Part shown: in pieces, positions 25,543 through 33,652 of the stretch
How positions within the stretch are numbered: the first letter of the stretch is position 1
Layout: each line of letters starts with the position of its first letter
Made by a program: the position numbers and the translations under genes
Assembly: GCA_000702025.1 (NCBI GenBank)
Contig: KL370852.1
Coordinates: forward strand, 43,472-107,471
DNA: 64,000 nt
Source of the DNA: Blautia schinkii DSM 10518
GTDB lineage: Bacteria > Bacillota > Clostridia > Lachnospirales > Lachnospiraceae
Direction of reading: 5' to 3'
The notes under the pieces: generated by a model
Database searches by the model: none
What the model saw: the letters and a program-made list of their open reading frames with translations, nothing else
Told to the model about the DNA's origin: nothing

Positions 25543-26919
25543 ATGGAACTGACATTTTGGAATACTACCGGATTCAACCTGTTACTAATCTCAGTACAAT
25601 TTTTAGAGCAGCTCATCCTCACCCGAGTTTTGCTAAAAACACCAGACAAGAAAAAAGCTTGTTTTTTTATGGTGCCATACGTTATGTTTCTGTCGGCATT
25701 AGGGGCAGTGCAATATCTTCATGGGATGTTTGCACATGTGGGATTAAACACACTGAATCAATATCTGTACATTCTCATCTGGTGTGCAGGGCTGCGGTTT
25801 ATTTATAATGAAAAGTGGAAAAACGCAATTGTCACCAGTGCATTGGATATTTTCCTTGTATTTATCATCATAGAGAATTTCACAGGCTTTTATTTAACGC
25901 GGAATTATGATTTATCTGTGGCGTCAGACTTCTGGAAGTATATAGCCTCCGAGGTACTGCAAGCCCCTCTGATCACTGTGTTTATAGCCGCTATATTAAA
26001 GCGCGGAAAGGTTGGTGAAGCATACAGGATTTTTCTCAGCGAAGAACATGAAAAAAGAGGATGGCGTATTCTAATCCTTTTGCTCCCTGTAATACATAGT
26101 GCCATGATCTATTTTGTAAACGAATATAAATTACTGAACAATTCCAATCCCGTTGTTTCCCTTTTGTCCTTTCTTCTTTTGTACGGAATCTTTAGTTATG
26201 TATTCCGCTGCGAGCTGCAGAAAAAGCAGCTTACGGAACAAAGTGCCAGTCTCCGTCAGCAGGAGCTGTACATACAGAATCTGGAAAGTGTACAGAGGGA
26301 TGTACGTCTCTTCAGACATGATTATAAAAATATGATGTCCGGTATGTATCTGCAGGCGGAGGAAGGAAATCTGACAGCAGTACAAAATTTCATCAGTCAG
26401 ATGACAGATGATTTTGACAGGCAGGTAGGAGAAAAAATCAGCCAGATGACACAGCTTGGGAATATAAAAATTCCGGAATTAAAAGGGCTGCTGGCAGCAA
26501 AGCTGATTCAGGTGCAGAATAGAAATATCCAATGCAATCTTGAGGTATGGGAACCCATATCAAAAATCTGTATGCCTGTGCGCGATTTATGCAGAGCAGT
26601 GGGCATACTTTTGGACAACGCCGCTGAAGCGGTGGCAGGGATGAAAAAGCCCAGCTTCACCTGCATATTTGTCACAGGTGAGGAATGCACTACTATTATT
26701 GTAAAAAATCTGGTATCTCACCCGGTTAAAATAGCCGAAATATGGAAGGAAGGGTATTCGACAAAAGGGCAGGGACGAGGACTTGGACTTGCCAGTTACC
26801 GACGAATCATCGCTTCTTACGATAACGTTTTTTCTTATACACATGAGGAAAACGGTATATTTATTCAGGAATTAAAAATCCGGGGAGGAGCTTTAAATGA
26901 TACCAATCTACATATGTGA
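25543..26919 (+). CDS. AgrC-like sensor histidine kinase (GHKL)
   Basis: A 458-residue kinase. An N-terminal polytopic membrane region of about six helices covers residues 10-225. A coiled segment rich in Gln/Glu leads to the phospho-acceptor motif FRHDYKNMMSGMYLQAEEG near residue 265. A GHKL-type ATPase domain follows with LLDNAAEAVAG and GQGRGLGLASYRRI. It overlaps the response-regulator gene by 23 bases. Relatives sense autoinducing peptides, but no agrB/agrD pair is present here, so the signal is unknown. Confidence 0.88.
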   Translation: MELTFWNTTGFNLLLISVQFLEQLILTRVLLKTPDKKKACFFMVPYVMFLSALGAVQYLHGMFAHVGLNTLNQYLYILIWCAGLRFIYNEKWKNAIVTSALDIFLVFIIIENFTGFYLTRNYDLSVASDFWKYIASEVLQAPLITVFIAAILKRGKVGEAYRIFLSEEHEKRGWRILILLLPVIHSAMIYFVNEYKLLNNSNPVVSLLSFLLLYGIFSYVFRCELQKKQLTEQSASLRQQELYIQNLESVQRDVRLFRHDYKNMMSGMYLQAEEGNLTAVQNFISQMTDDFDRQVGEKISQMTQLGNIKIPELKGLLAAKLIQVQNRNIQCNLEVWEPISKICMPVRDLCRAVGILLDNAAEAVAGMKKPSFTCIFVTGEECTTIIVKNLVSHPVKIAEIWKEGYSTKGQGRGLGLASYRRIIASYDNVFSYTHEENGIFIQELKIRGGALNDTNLHM

Positions 26920-27631
26920 TGATGAGAAAAATATCAGAAAAGCCATCCGAGATGAATTAGAAAAAGAAATCTTGATCCATGACTATGACATGCAGGTCGT
27001 TTGTGATAAAGAAAAACCGGAGGAGCTTCTGCACTGTATTACCGGACACGGGAACAGAGGAATTTATTTTCTGGATGTGGACTTAAAAGGAGCTTCCATG
27101 AATGGTTTTCTGTTAGGGCAGGAAATACGGAAACAAGATCCAAGAGGGTTTCTGATTTATGTGACTGCTTATGATAACCTGGCTTTTGAAACATTCCGGT
27201 ATAAACTGGAAGCCCTCGACTACATTGTAAAAAACAATCCAGCAGAAATGTTCCGGGGAATACGCAACTGCCTGCAAATTGTCCATGAGCGCACAACCGG
27301 GGAGCATGGCCCCGCTTGCGAGTATTTTACAGTAAAATTTCTGGACACGGTACGTCATATTCCTGTGGATGAAATTGTGTTTTTCGAAACAGGGCATCAG
27401 ACACACAGAATCGTACTGCACGGATTAAAGGAAAGAATGGATTTTGTGGACAGTATGCAGAACCTTGAGACACAGCTTGGGGAAAAATTCATAAGAGTTC
27501 ACCGGGCATATCTGATCAATACAGAACACATAGACCATTTAGATTTGAAAAACCGACAAATCATCATGAAAAACGGCGAAGTCTGCCTATATTCCCGAAG
27601 GATAAAAGAAACACTTCTCAGCATACTCTGA
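26897..27631 (+). CDS. AgrA-like response regulator with LytTR domain
   Basis: A 244-residue regulator. The receiver domain (IYICDDEKNIRKAIRDELE; phospho-acceptor Asp in YFLDVDLKG near residue 59) is followed by a LytTR DNA-binding domain (residues about 140-240, with HIPVDEIVFFET and FIRVHRAYLINTEHID). GGGGAGG upstream lies within the end of the kinase gene. It is the partner of the AgrC-like kinase. Targets are not identifiable; LytTR sites are usually pairs of 9-bp direct repeats. Confidence 0.9.
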   Translation: MIPIYICDDEKNIRKAIRDELEKEILIHDYDMQVVCDKEKPEELLHCITGHGNRGIYFLDVDLKGASMNGFLLGQEIRKQDPRGFLIYVTAYDNLAFETFRYKLEALDYIVKNNPAEMFRGIRNCLQIVHERTTGEHGPACEYFTVKFLDTVRHIPVDEIVFFETGHQTHRIVLHGLKERMDFVDSMQNLETQLGEKFIRVHRAYLINTEHIDHLDLKNRQIIMKNGEVCLYSRRIKETLLSIL

Positions 27632-27644
27632 ACACTGCTGTCGA

Positions 27645-27710
27645 AGCATGAAACAGGCCATTTGAGCATGAAACACAGGCCGTTTAAGCATGAAACAGAC
27701 CGTTTAAGCA
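27645..27710. repeat. 20-22 bp direct repeats after the LytTR gene
   Basis: Three tandem copies of AGCATGAAACAGRCCGTTTA (27645-27664, 27665-27686, 27687-27706) and the start of a fourth follow the stop codon by 14 bases. Unit length varies (20, 22, 20), so the tract is not coding. Function is unknown. Confidence 0.7.
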
Positions 27711-27832
27711 AAAACTCCCACTTACTACCTCATACAGGTTATCATGTACCTGACATTCAAGTACGCCCCGGCGTATTTGCAGTAACTGTACATCATGCCT
27801 TGCATGGCTGAATACATGGGGAGGAATAAAAT

Positions 27833-28297
27833 ATGGCAAAACAAACATTTATATGGGAAATTATTAAGGATGCGGGGTATGAGCCCATAGAGAATAAGAA
27901 TATCATCGTATCCTATGCACCTGCAAACATCAGTGATTCCGTTGCAAAATTTTTGAATTGCAGCAATGAGTTTTTTGTGCTGCAGATATGCAAGGACGAA
28001 CTGGTTCTTGTACCTTTCAGCAAAATGACGAGAGGCCTGAAAAAAGAAGTGGCACTGACAATTCCTTTTAACACAATAGAAAGTATTGATGTGTCACCCT
28101 TTGCGCTCAATTATATCATCACCATTAAAACAAAGGACGATGAGCTCCGGCTGTCAACACAGCAAAAGGAATTAAGTGATTTCCGTACTTCCGCACTTCT
28201 GGCAAATGAAAATATAGGTAAAAACTGGCATAAAATCAATCTGGATGAAACAATGGATGCGCTAAAAGCATTAAAAAATAACTGCGGGGAGAGATAG
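27833..28297 (+). CDS. Hypothetical cytoplasmic protein
   Basis: A 154-residue protein not assigned to a family. There is no signal peptide or membrane segment. The alternation of hydrophobic strands in residues 20-125 (for example FFVLQICKDELVLVPFSKM and NYIITIKTKDDELRLS) resembles a compact beta-barrel of PH-like type, followed by a C-terminal helix with several lysines. GGGGAGGAA precedes the ATG. It is flanked by the repeat tract and a strong terminator, so it seems to be a single-gene unit. Confidence 0.65.
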   Translation: MAKQTFIWEIIKDAGYEPIENKNIIVSYAPANISDSVAKFLNCSNEFFVLQICKDELVLVPFSKMTRGLKKEVALTIPFNTIESIDVSPFALNYIITIKTKDDELRLSTQQKELSDFRTSALLANENIGKNWHKINLDETMDALKALKNNCGER

Positions 28298-28393
28298 CAG
28301 TTTTTCCAAAACATAAAACTCTGCCCTCCGTCTGCTGCGCATGTGCTTTATTTTGTTCCAAAATAATACTCGCCGCCAGGTACACTAAATATT

Positions 28394-28436
28394 CAGGGGA
28401 GACAATGACTCACGCAAGTCATGTCTCCCCTGTTTT
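28394..28436 (+). terminator. Rho-independent terminator
   Basis: An 11-bp outer stem (28394-28404 with 28422-28432) continues, after a one-base bulge, into a 5-bp inner stem (28406-28410 with 28417-28421). TTTTGCTTTG follows. It ends the hypothetical gene at 28297 and may also limit the convergent reductase gene. Confidence 0.85.
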
Positions 28437-28463
28437 GCTTTGCCTGTTATATACTTTCGCTTA

Positions 28464-29417
28464 TCAGCAGGTCGCTCCCCCTACAAGATGAAGCTCCGCA
28501 TCAATAATCTCCTGTCTGCGCTCCAGCAAGTCATTTGCCAGAAGCTGTTTTTCCACATTCTCAAAGCCCAGACGCTCGATTGTCTGAGAGAAGCGTTCTC
28601 CGGTTTTGCCCTGCTCACGATAAAGAAGAATCGCCTTCTCCACGGTCGTAAACATCTCTTCCTTATCTGTAAATACCTTGCTCATAGCGCGTCCCTGTGC
28701 CACATTCTTGCCCCAGCGTCCGCCAAGGTAAATCTTATAGCCAGTGGTGCCGTCGGGAATGGCGTCAAACCGGCAGGAACCCACGCAGCGTCCGCAGTTG
28801 TTGCACAGCTCCTTGTCGATTTCCAGACAGCCGTCCTCCAGCTTGGCCGCACCCATTGGACAGACTTTCACTACAGAACATTTCTTACAGCCGTTGCACT
28901 CATCCTCATCAAAATTCGGGATTCTCTGTCCGATGATACCGATATCGTTAAGGTCCGGCTTCACACAGTTATTCGGGCAGCCGCCCACAGCGATTTTAAA
29001 TTTATGAGGAAGCTTCACAGTACTATAGCCTTCGTAAAATCTCTTATGTACCTCTTCGGAAATTGCAAAGGTATCAATCAGACCGTACTGGCAGGTTGTT
29101 CCCTTGCAGGATACCACTGGACGAACCTTAGAGCCCGTTCCTCCGGTCACCAGGCCCGCATCTGCAATAAAACTGCGGAATTCTTCAATCTTGTCAAAAG
29201 GAACTCCCGGAACCTCTATTGTAAGACGTGTGGTAAATGTCACAGTGCCGCTGCCGAACTTCTCTGCCGCTTCCGCAATTTTCATCTGCTGTGCAGCAGT
29301 GATTCTTCCGTTTACCGTAATGATACGTGCGGAAAATTCATCCGTTCCCTTATTATTCAGAAAGCCTAATGCTTTCACCCGCTTCTCTTCATCCGGGCTG
29401 ATTGTTAATGCTGCCAT
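28464..29417 (-). CDS. Siroheme and 4Fe-4S sulfite/nitrite reductase-like protein
   Basis: A 317-residue reductase of the small nitrite/sulfite reductase family. An N-terminal ferredoxin-like half-domain is followed by a siroheme/4Fe-4S site with cysteines in SCKGTTCQYG and GGCPNNCVKP. Two ferredoxin-type 4Fe-4S motifs follow, CNGCKKCSVVKVCP and CNNCGRCVGSCRF. The first cysteine pair is spaced CX4C rather than the CX5C usual in the family. It is cytoplasmic, probably using ferredoxin electrons for sulfite or a related oxyanion. It is in one transcript with the CoA-disulfide reductase-like gene upstream, separated by a hairpin. Confidence 0.85.
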   Translation of the reverse strand: MAALTISPDEEKRVKALGFLNNKGTDEFSARIITVNGRITAAQQMKIAEAAEKFGSGTVTFTTRLTIEVPGVPFDKIEEFRSFIADAGLVTGGTGSKVRPVVSCKGTTCQYGLIDTFAISEEVHKRFYEGYSTVKLPHKFKIAVGGCPNNCVKPDLNDIGIIGQRIPNFDEDECNGCKKCSVVKVCPMGAAKLEDGCLEIDKELCNNCGRCVGSCRFDAIPDGTTGYKIYLGGRWGKNVAQGRAMSKVFTDKEEMFTTVEKAILLYREQGKTGERFSQTIERLGFENVEKQLLANDLLERRQEIIDAELHLVGGATC

Positions 29418-29454
29418 TGTAAAATCCTCCTAAATTTTATTATTATTCATAGCG

Positions 29455-29502
29455 ATTCCCTGCGGTCGGTCAGGAAAGGTTTTCCCGACGCCGGCAGGGA
29501 AT
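29455..29502 (-). promoter_or_regulatory. Hairpin between the CoA-disulfide reductase and siroheme reductase genes
   Basis: A perfect 9-bp outer stem (29455-29463 with 29494-29502) encloses further GC-rich pairing. No T-run follows on the minus strand, so it looks like an mRNA-processing or stability element rather than a full stop. Confidence 0.5.
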
Positions 29503-29512
29503 AATTATTCTT

Positions 29513-31183
29513 CTATTCTTCGTCAAAATCCGTTCCGTTAAAATAAGTTCCGCCCTCAAGCACCTTCGTATTCTGGTATCCCATAGCACGCAGGCGGTTC
29601 TGTGTCAGGTAGGCACGTTTTCCCTTTGTGCAGACAAGCAGGAGCTTTTCTTCCCTGTCATGTCCCGGGAGCTCATCCTTGAGAGCTGTGTAATCCACAA
29701 ATTCCGCACCCTCAATTGCCGGAGCCAGGCCGTTGTCGAGAATTATGTAGCCCTCTGCCATTCCCTCCTGATATTCCACAGGTGTAAAGGAATCCAGATT
29801 TCCCTCCAGCTTATTTAAAAGAATGTTCACTGTATGGGCAAACGGATGGATTGCGGTGGAGAAAGGCGGTGCGTAAGCAAAATCCAGATATTCAAGCTGG
29901 GAAAGCTCCGCATTAAGGCTAATTGCAGTCACAGCAATATCCACCATCTTATCTACCGCTCCTGCTCCCAGGCACTGTAGGCCAAGAAGCTTTCTGGATG
30001 CTCTATCTGCTATCATCTTTACAATAAAAGAAGAGGCACCCGGATAATAGTGGGCCTTATCATCCACAACAGTAATCACGCTCACTGGCTCAAAGCCGGC
30101 CTCTCTTGCTGCCGCTTCTCCAAGCCCCGTACGGCCGCAGTTCAGACCAGGAAGCTTACATACACCTGTGCCAAGCGCGCCGGGATATGTACGCGCCTCT
30201 CCGCCGCTCGGATTCTGCGTACCCTTCTGTCCTCCGCCCAGATTTTGGGCAAGCATACGGCCCTCGATATTCGCGGAAGACCCCATCGGTGACCATGCAG
30301 CATTTCCGGTAACGCGGTTTGTCACCATCGCACAGTCGCCTAAGGCAAAGATATCCGGGTCATTGGTGCAAAGCTTTTTATCCACCTTAATGGTTTTGTT
30401 CGGCATCAGCTCAATACCAGAGCCATCAAGAAATGCTGTGTTAGCGCGGATTCCCAAAGCCAGAACCACAGCGTCGGCCTTGAACGGTTTTTTACGGTTC
30501 GTTGCCACACGCTCAACCTTACCTTCGCCCTCAATCGCCTCCAGACGTGTACTCGTAAACACAGAGATTCCCAGATCATCGAGGTGGTTCTCTACATATT
30601 CGGCCATTTCCGGGTCAAGGGGTGTGAGAACCTGGGGTGCCATATCGAAAACAGTTGTTTTCACACCACGGGTATGAAGATTTTCCGCCACTTCCAGGCC
30701 GATAAAACCAGCCCCGGCGACAACCGCACGCTTCACCTCACCGGACTCCACTGCGGCACGCAGACGCACGGCATCCTCAGGTGTACGCATACAGAATACG
30801 TTTTCCAAGTCGGTTCCGGGCACAGGCGGCACAATGGGAGACGCGCCTGTGGCAATTACCAGCTTGTCGTAAGCATATTCTCTCTCTTCTCCTGATTTGC
30901 ACACAACGGCTTTTACCTTTTTCGCAGCGCGGTCCAGAGCTACAGCCTCCACGCCGGTTTCCACAGATGCTCCGGTAAGACGGGCGAATTTCTCCGGGGA
31001 GTTTACGATAAGCTGGCCTCTCTCATGAATCACGTCTCCCACATAGTAGGGAAGTCCGCAGCCCGCATAGGAAATGTCCTCGCTCTTAGTGATAATCCGC
31101 ACCTCTGCTGCCGGGTCCTCACGTTTTAATTTAGCCGCCACCTTCGTTCCTGCAGCCACACCGCCGATAATCAATACCTTCAT
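29513..31183 (-). CDS. CoA-disulfide reductase-like flavoprotein with C-terminal rhodanese domain
   Basis: A 556-residue FAD/NAD(P)H-dependent persulfide or CoA-disulfide reductase. The FAD motif is IIGGVAAGTKVAAKLKR, the redox-active Cys42 is in SYAGCGLPYY, the NAD motif is AVVAGAGFIGLEVAENL and the second FAD motif is DIFALGDCA. The dimerisation domain is followed by a rhodanese domain with Cys in LLVCTKGKRAYL, as in CoADR-RHD/Npsr proteins. The start is placed at 31183 rather than 31189 because AAAGAAGGG then sits 7 bases upstream. It pairs with the siroheme reductase in a sulfur-handling operon. Confidence 0.92.
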   Translation of the reverse strand: MKVLIIGGVAAGTKVAAKLKREDPAAEVRIITKSEDISYAGCGLPYYVGDVIHERGQLIVNSPEKFARLTGASVETGVEAVALDRAAKKVKAVVCKSGEEREYAYDKLVIATGASPIVPPVPGTDLENVFCMRTPEDAVRLRAAVESGEVKRAVVAGAGFIGLEVAENLHTRGVKTTVFDMAPQVLTPLDPEMAEYVENHLDDLGISVFTSTRLEAIEGEGKVERVATNRKKPFKADAVVLALGIRANTAFLDGSGIELMPNKTIKVDKKLCTNDPDIFALGDCAMVTNRVTGNAAWSPMGSSANIEGRMLAQNLGGGQKGTQNPSGGEARTYPGALGTGVCKLPGLNCGRTGLGEAAAREAGFEPVSVITVVDDKAHYYPGASSFIVKMIADRASRKLLGLQCLGAGAVDKMVDIAVTAISLNAELSQLEYLDFAYAPPFSTAIHPFAHTVNILLNKLEGNLDSFTPVEYQEGMAEGYIILDNGLAPAIEGAEFVDYTALKDELPGHDREEKLLLVCTKGKRAYLTQNRLRAMGYQNTKVLEGGTYFNGTDFDEE

Positions 31184-31438
31184 AATCATACCCTTCTTTC
31201 ATTATATATAGATATCCACTGGTTCTTTTATCCAAGCCTTAACCCGCTCATATGTTTAAGTATAACATGGGAGTTGGGAAATGTGAAACGAAGTATTGTG
31301 ATGGTAGGTATTACGAATCGTAATCATTGTTGATTTCCCCATCCGTCAGCATCTATTTGGTTAGTTTTAAAAAAAATTGCATCTGCTTCTCTTGTATGAT
31401 AGACTATAATTAGCTATAGGATAAGTGGAGGGTTGTTT

Positions 31439-32530
31439 ATGGAATATATGTATAAAACCAATTTACAAAAGACAATTTCCGAATTCTTTCCTGCGTACTT
31501 AAAGAAGAAACTTTTGAAGCAAGCTGTCAATGATGGTTTAGTTATAAATAATAGGAAAAAGACATCACAACTCTCTTTAAATTTTGCAGACATTATTGAT
31601 GTATCTGAGTACGATTCACTCGATGAGAAAGTCAATAATATATTGCAGGTAGATAGTATACTACAGTTTATTGAGGAATTTGAATATAAACGACAATACC
31701 GTCATTTTTGTTATTTCAAGTGTTCTGAAATCGCTTCAACAAAGATTGAAGAGCTTGTGAAGCAAGGTTCCGTCAATCTATTTGATAAAAAGGGGAATTG
31801 CTTGATTGACGAATATACCAAGCCATCATTATATATCGTTGACAACTTGGTATATTTAAAGTTCTCTAACCGCCTTAATAACGATACAGGTAATCAAATC
31901 AATTTTATTGTTATCTGTGTGTTGGATAAAGAGCATAATATAATTGAACTTCGTTTTGATCGAGTTGGTATTGCCTATAAAAACTCATATAACTTTTATC
32001 GGGATAAAATTAATGAAATCCTTCAGTATTTAAGCACTACGCTAGGGATAACAATAGATAACATCGATTTTAAAGCAGTAATCGATTATATGAAAATGGA
32101 AAAGGACAATATTTCCATTTATGCACAAAGAATGCAGCGTAATGGTACTACTGATTATTTAGAGGCATATGATGATGGTGATGGTGTAATGCCGATTCTC
32201 GGAGAGTTAGGCGCTTTTATCAAAGATAACAAAGAACTGTTTGACACTGATATCAATACCACCTTAATTCGAGATAAACTTGAAGCCTTTATCAAAGAAA
32301 TTGAAATAAAATCTGATATGCCAATGGTAAAGGTGAAACTGGATGATTGTGACATAAAATTTGGTATTACTCATAATTATAAGGGAACCGATTATAGCTT
32401 ATTTATGTTTTACGGCGAACTGTTGGGAGATAAGGAGGTGATGAGTTATGTCAGAAATTACCTTATTGGGTGTAATCAAGAACTTGAAATCCTCATACAA
32501 TCTAACTCCGTACCAAAGCAAACAATGTGA
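31439..32530 (+). CDS. Unknown protein, gene 1 of the nuclease operon
   Basis: A 363-residue cytoplasmic protein that I do not recognise. The ATG at 31439 has GGAGGG 6 bases upstream; a TTG at 31433 is less likely. The N-terminus is Lys-rich and helical. The middle (residues about 120-190) alternates beta strands such as NLVYLKFSNR and NFIVICVLDK. The C-terminal part is acidic (YDDGDGVMP, then Glu/Asp/Lys-rich helices). There are no Walker, HD or nuclease motifs. Its last 83 bases overlap gene 2, which has a perfect ribosome-binding site inside it. AT-rich composition differs from the flanking sulfur and folate genes, suggesting lateral gain. It may be a sensor or adaptor for the nuclease. 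Confidence 0.8.
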   Translation: MEYMYKTNLQKTISEFFPAYLKKKLLKQAVNDGLVINNRKKTSQLSLNFADIIDVSEYDSLDEKVNNILQVDSILQFIEEFEYKRQYRHFCYFKCSEIASTKIEELVKQGSVNLFDKKGNCLIDEYTKPSLYIVDNLVYLKFSNRLNNDTGNQINFIVICVLDKEHNIIELRFDRVGIAYKNSYNFYRDKINEILQYLSTTLGITIDNIDFKAVIDYMKMEKDNISIYAQRMQRNGTTDYLEAYDDGDGVMPILGELGAFIKDNKELFDTDINTTLIRDKLEAFIKEIEIKSDMPMVKVKLDDCDIKFGITHNYKGTDYSLFMFYGELLGDKEVMSYVRNYLIGCNQELEILIQSNSVPKQTM

Positions 32531-32816
32531 TGATTTCTTTTCCGTAATTCATCCAGGTGACTTTATTTACCCCGGTCACTTAAAATCAAAATTGGTAATT
32601 GATATAAAGACCGCTTATTTATTTATGGAGGATTTGAAAAAAGCCGGCTTTGTAAAAAACATCTATGAAGTCTACTGTATGCAATGTGACCGGAGCAAAG
32701 GGGTCTTTTTAGACACCTTGACCGACTTTGACGAGAACTTCACTTGCGATTTTTGCAATAATCCCCTGTCTGTTTCTGAAGATATAATTGTTCTCTATAA
32801 GGTGCTGCGTGTATGA
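32448..32816 (+). CDS. Winged-helix-like zinc-ribbon protein, gene 2 of the nuclease operon
   Basis: A 122-residue protein. Residues about 35-70 (IYPGHLKSKLVIDIKTAYLF and the following KKAG) look like a winged-helix DNA-binding unit. Cys77/80 (CMQC) and Cys100/103 (CDFC) form a four-cysteine zinc ribbon. The start is certain from AAGGAGGTG at 32432-32440, close to an ideal Shine-Dalgarno, within gene 1. Its stop overlaps the start of gene 3 (ATGA). The arrangement suggests a small nucleic-acid-binding subunit or regulator working with the nuclease. Confidence 0.78.
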   Translation: MSEITLLGVIKNLKSSYNLTPYQSKQCDDFFSVIHPGDFIYPGHLKSKLVIDIKTAYLFMEDLKKAGFVKNIYEVYCMQCDRSKGVFLDTLTDFDENFTCDFCNNPLSVSEDIIVLYKVLRV

Positions 32817-33562
32817 CAAATATTAAAAATGAGAATTACAATGTTAAACAATACTTGCAGGAAATCATTCAAAGACCACTGGATATATTCCATGAATTAA
32901 CTGCTTGGTCCGAGGAAGATAGACAAACTTTTTCTATTTTATTGGAAACCCTGAAAAAGCCTTTCGATAGGACCGTTGAAACAACAAAAGATAAAGGAGA
33001 TCGGCTGGAAAATTTAGTATCATTTATAATACGAAAATCTTATTTTTTTGAAATACATCAAAATATACGCACGGGGACTAATGAGATTGATGAAGTAATA
33101 ACGTTATCCAGCGCGGGCAGACAAGCGCTTCATCTCTTTGCTATTTCCAGAGACATACTCGAAATCGACACAGATATTGCCTTAGGAGAATGCAAAAATT
33201 ATGCTTCAACATTAGGTGTCACTTATGTTGGAAAGTTTTATAGTTTATTAGTAAGTACAGATGTATCTTTTGGAATTATCTTTACACAAAAGGGTCTTAC
33301 TGGAAATGAAGATGAATTTCGTGATGCCAACGGTCTAACCAAAGTTTTACGAATTATCGAAAAATATCAAAATAATAAAGAACTATTTATACTTACTTTT
33401 ACTCTGGAAGACTATGAAAAGATAGCTGGCGGCGAATCTTTCTATGACTTGGTTAAAGCAAAAAAAATCGCATTTCGCCTATCTTCCGAGTATGACAGTT
33501 TTCTTAAAGATTTTCAGCACGACAATAGTGATTCGATAAAACAAATTATTCAAAACATCTAA
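32813..33562 (+). CDS. PD-(D/E)XK restriction-like endonuclease, gene 3 of the operon
   Basis: A 249-residue protein with the motif layout of Mrr/type II restriction folds: KGDRLENLVSFI (Glu66 in the first helix), EIDEVI (Asp93), then GECKNY (Glu126-x-Lys128) and a following VGKFYSLL (Lys141). These are the metal-binding and catalytic residues of PD-(D/E)XK nucleases. The N-terminal 60 residues are helical and unassigned; the C-terminal 70 residues are unassigned. No methyltransferase or helicase is adjacent. Coupling to genes 1 and 2 by overlaps and a shared terminator marks a self-contained module, plausibly anti-phage. Confidence 0.82.
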   Translation: MTNIKNENYNVKQYLQEIIQRPLDIFHELTAWSEEDRQTFSILLETLKKPFDRTVETTKDKGDRLENLVSFIIRKSYFFEIHQNIRTGTNEIDEVITLSSAGRQALHLFAISRDILEIDTDIALGECKNYASTLGVTYVGKFYSLLVSTDVSFGIIFTQKGLTGNEDEFRDANGLTKVLRIIEKYQNNKELFILTFTLEDYEKIAGGESFYDLVKAKKIAFRLSSEYDSFLKDFQHDNSDSIKQIIQNI

Positions 33563-33586
33563 AGGAATCCTCCGCAATGTCTTTTT

Positions 33587-33620
33587 ACGCCATAGGCTTT
33601 CAATCCCTATGGCGTTTTTT
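33587..33620 (+). terminator. Rho-independent terminator of the nuclease operon
   Basis: A perfect 10-bp stem (33587-33596 with 33606-33615, loop of 9) is followed by six T. It lies 25 bases after the nuclease stop codon and ends the three-gene operon; the minus side has no T-run. Confidence 0.88.
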
Positions 33621-33652
33621 GTTCGGAATATGCAAGTACCCCTTCGTTATAT

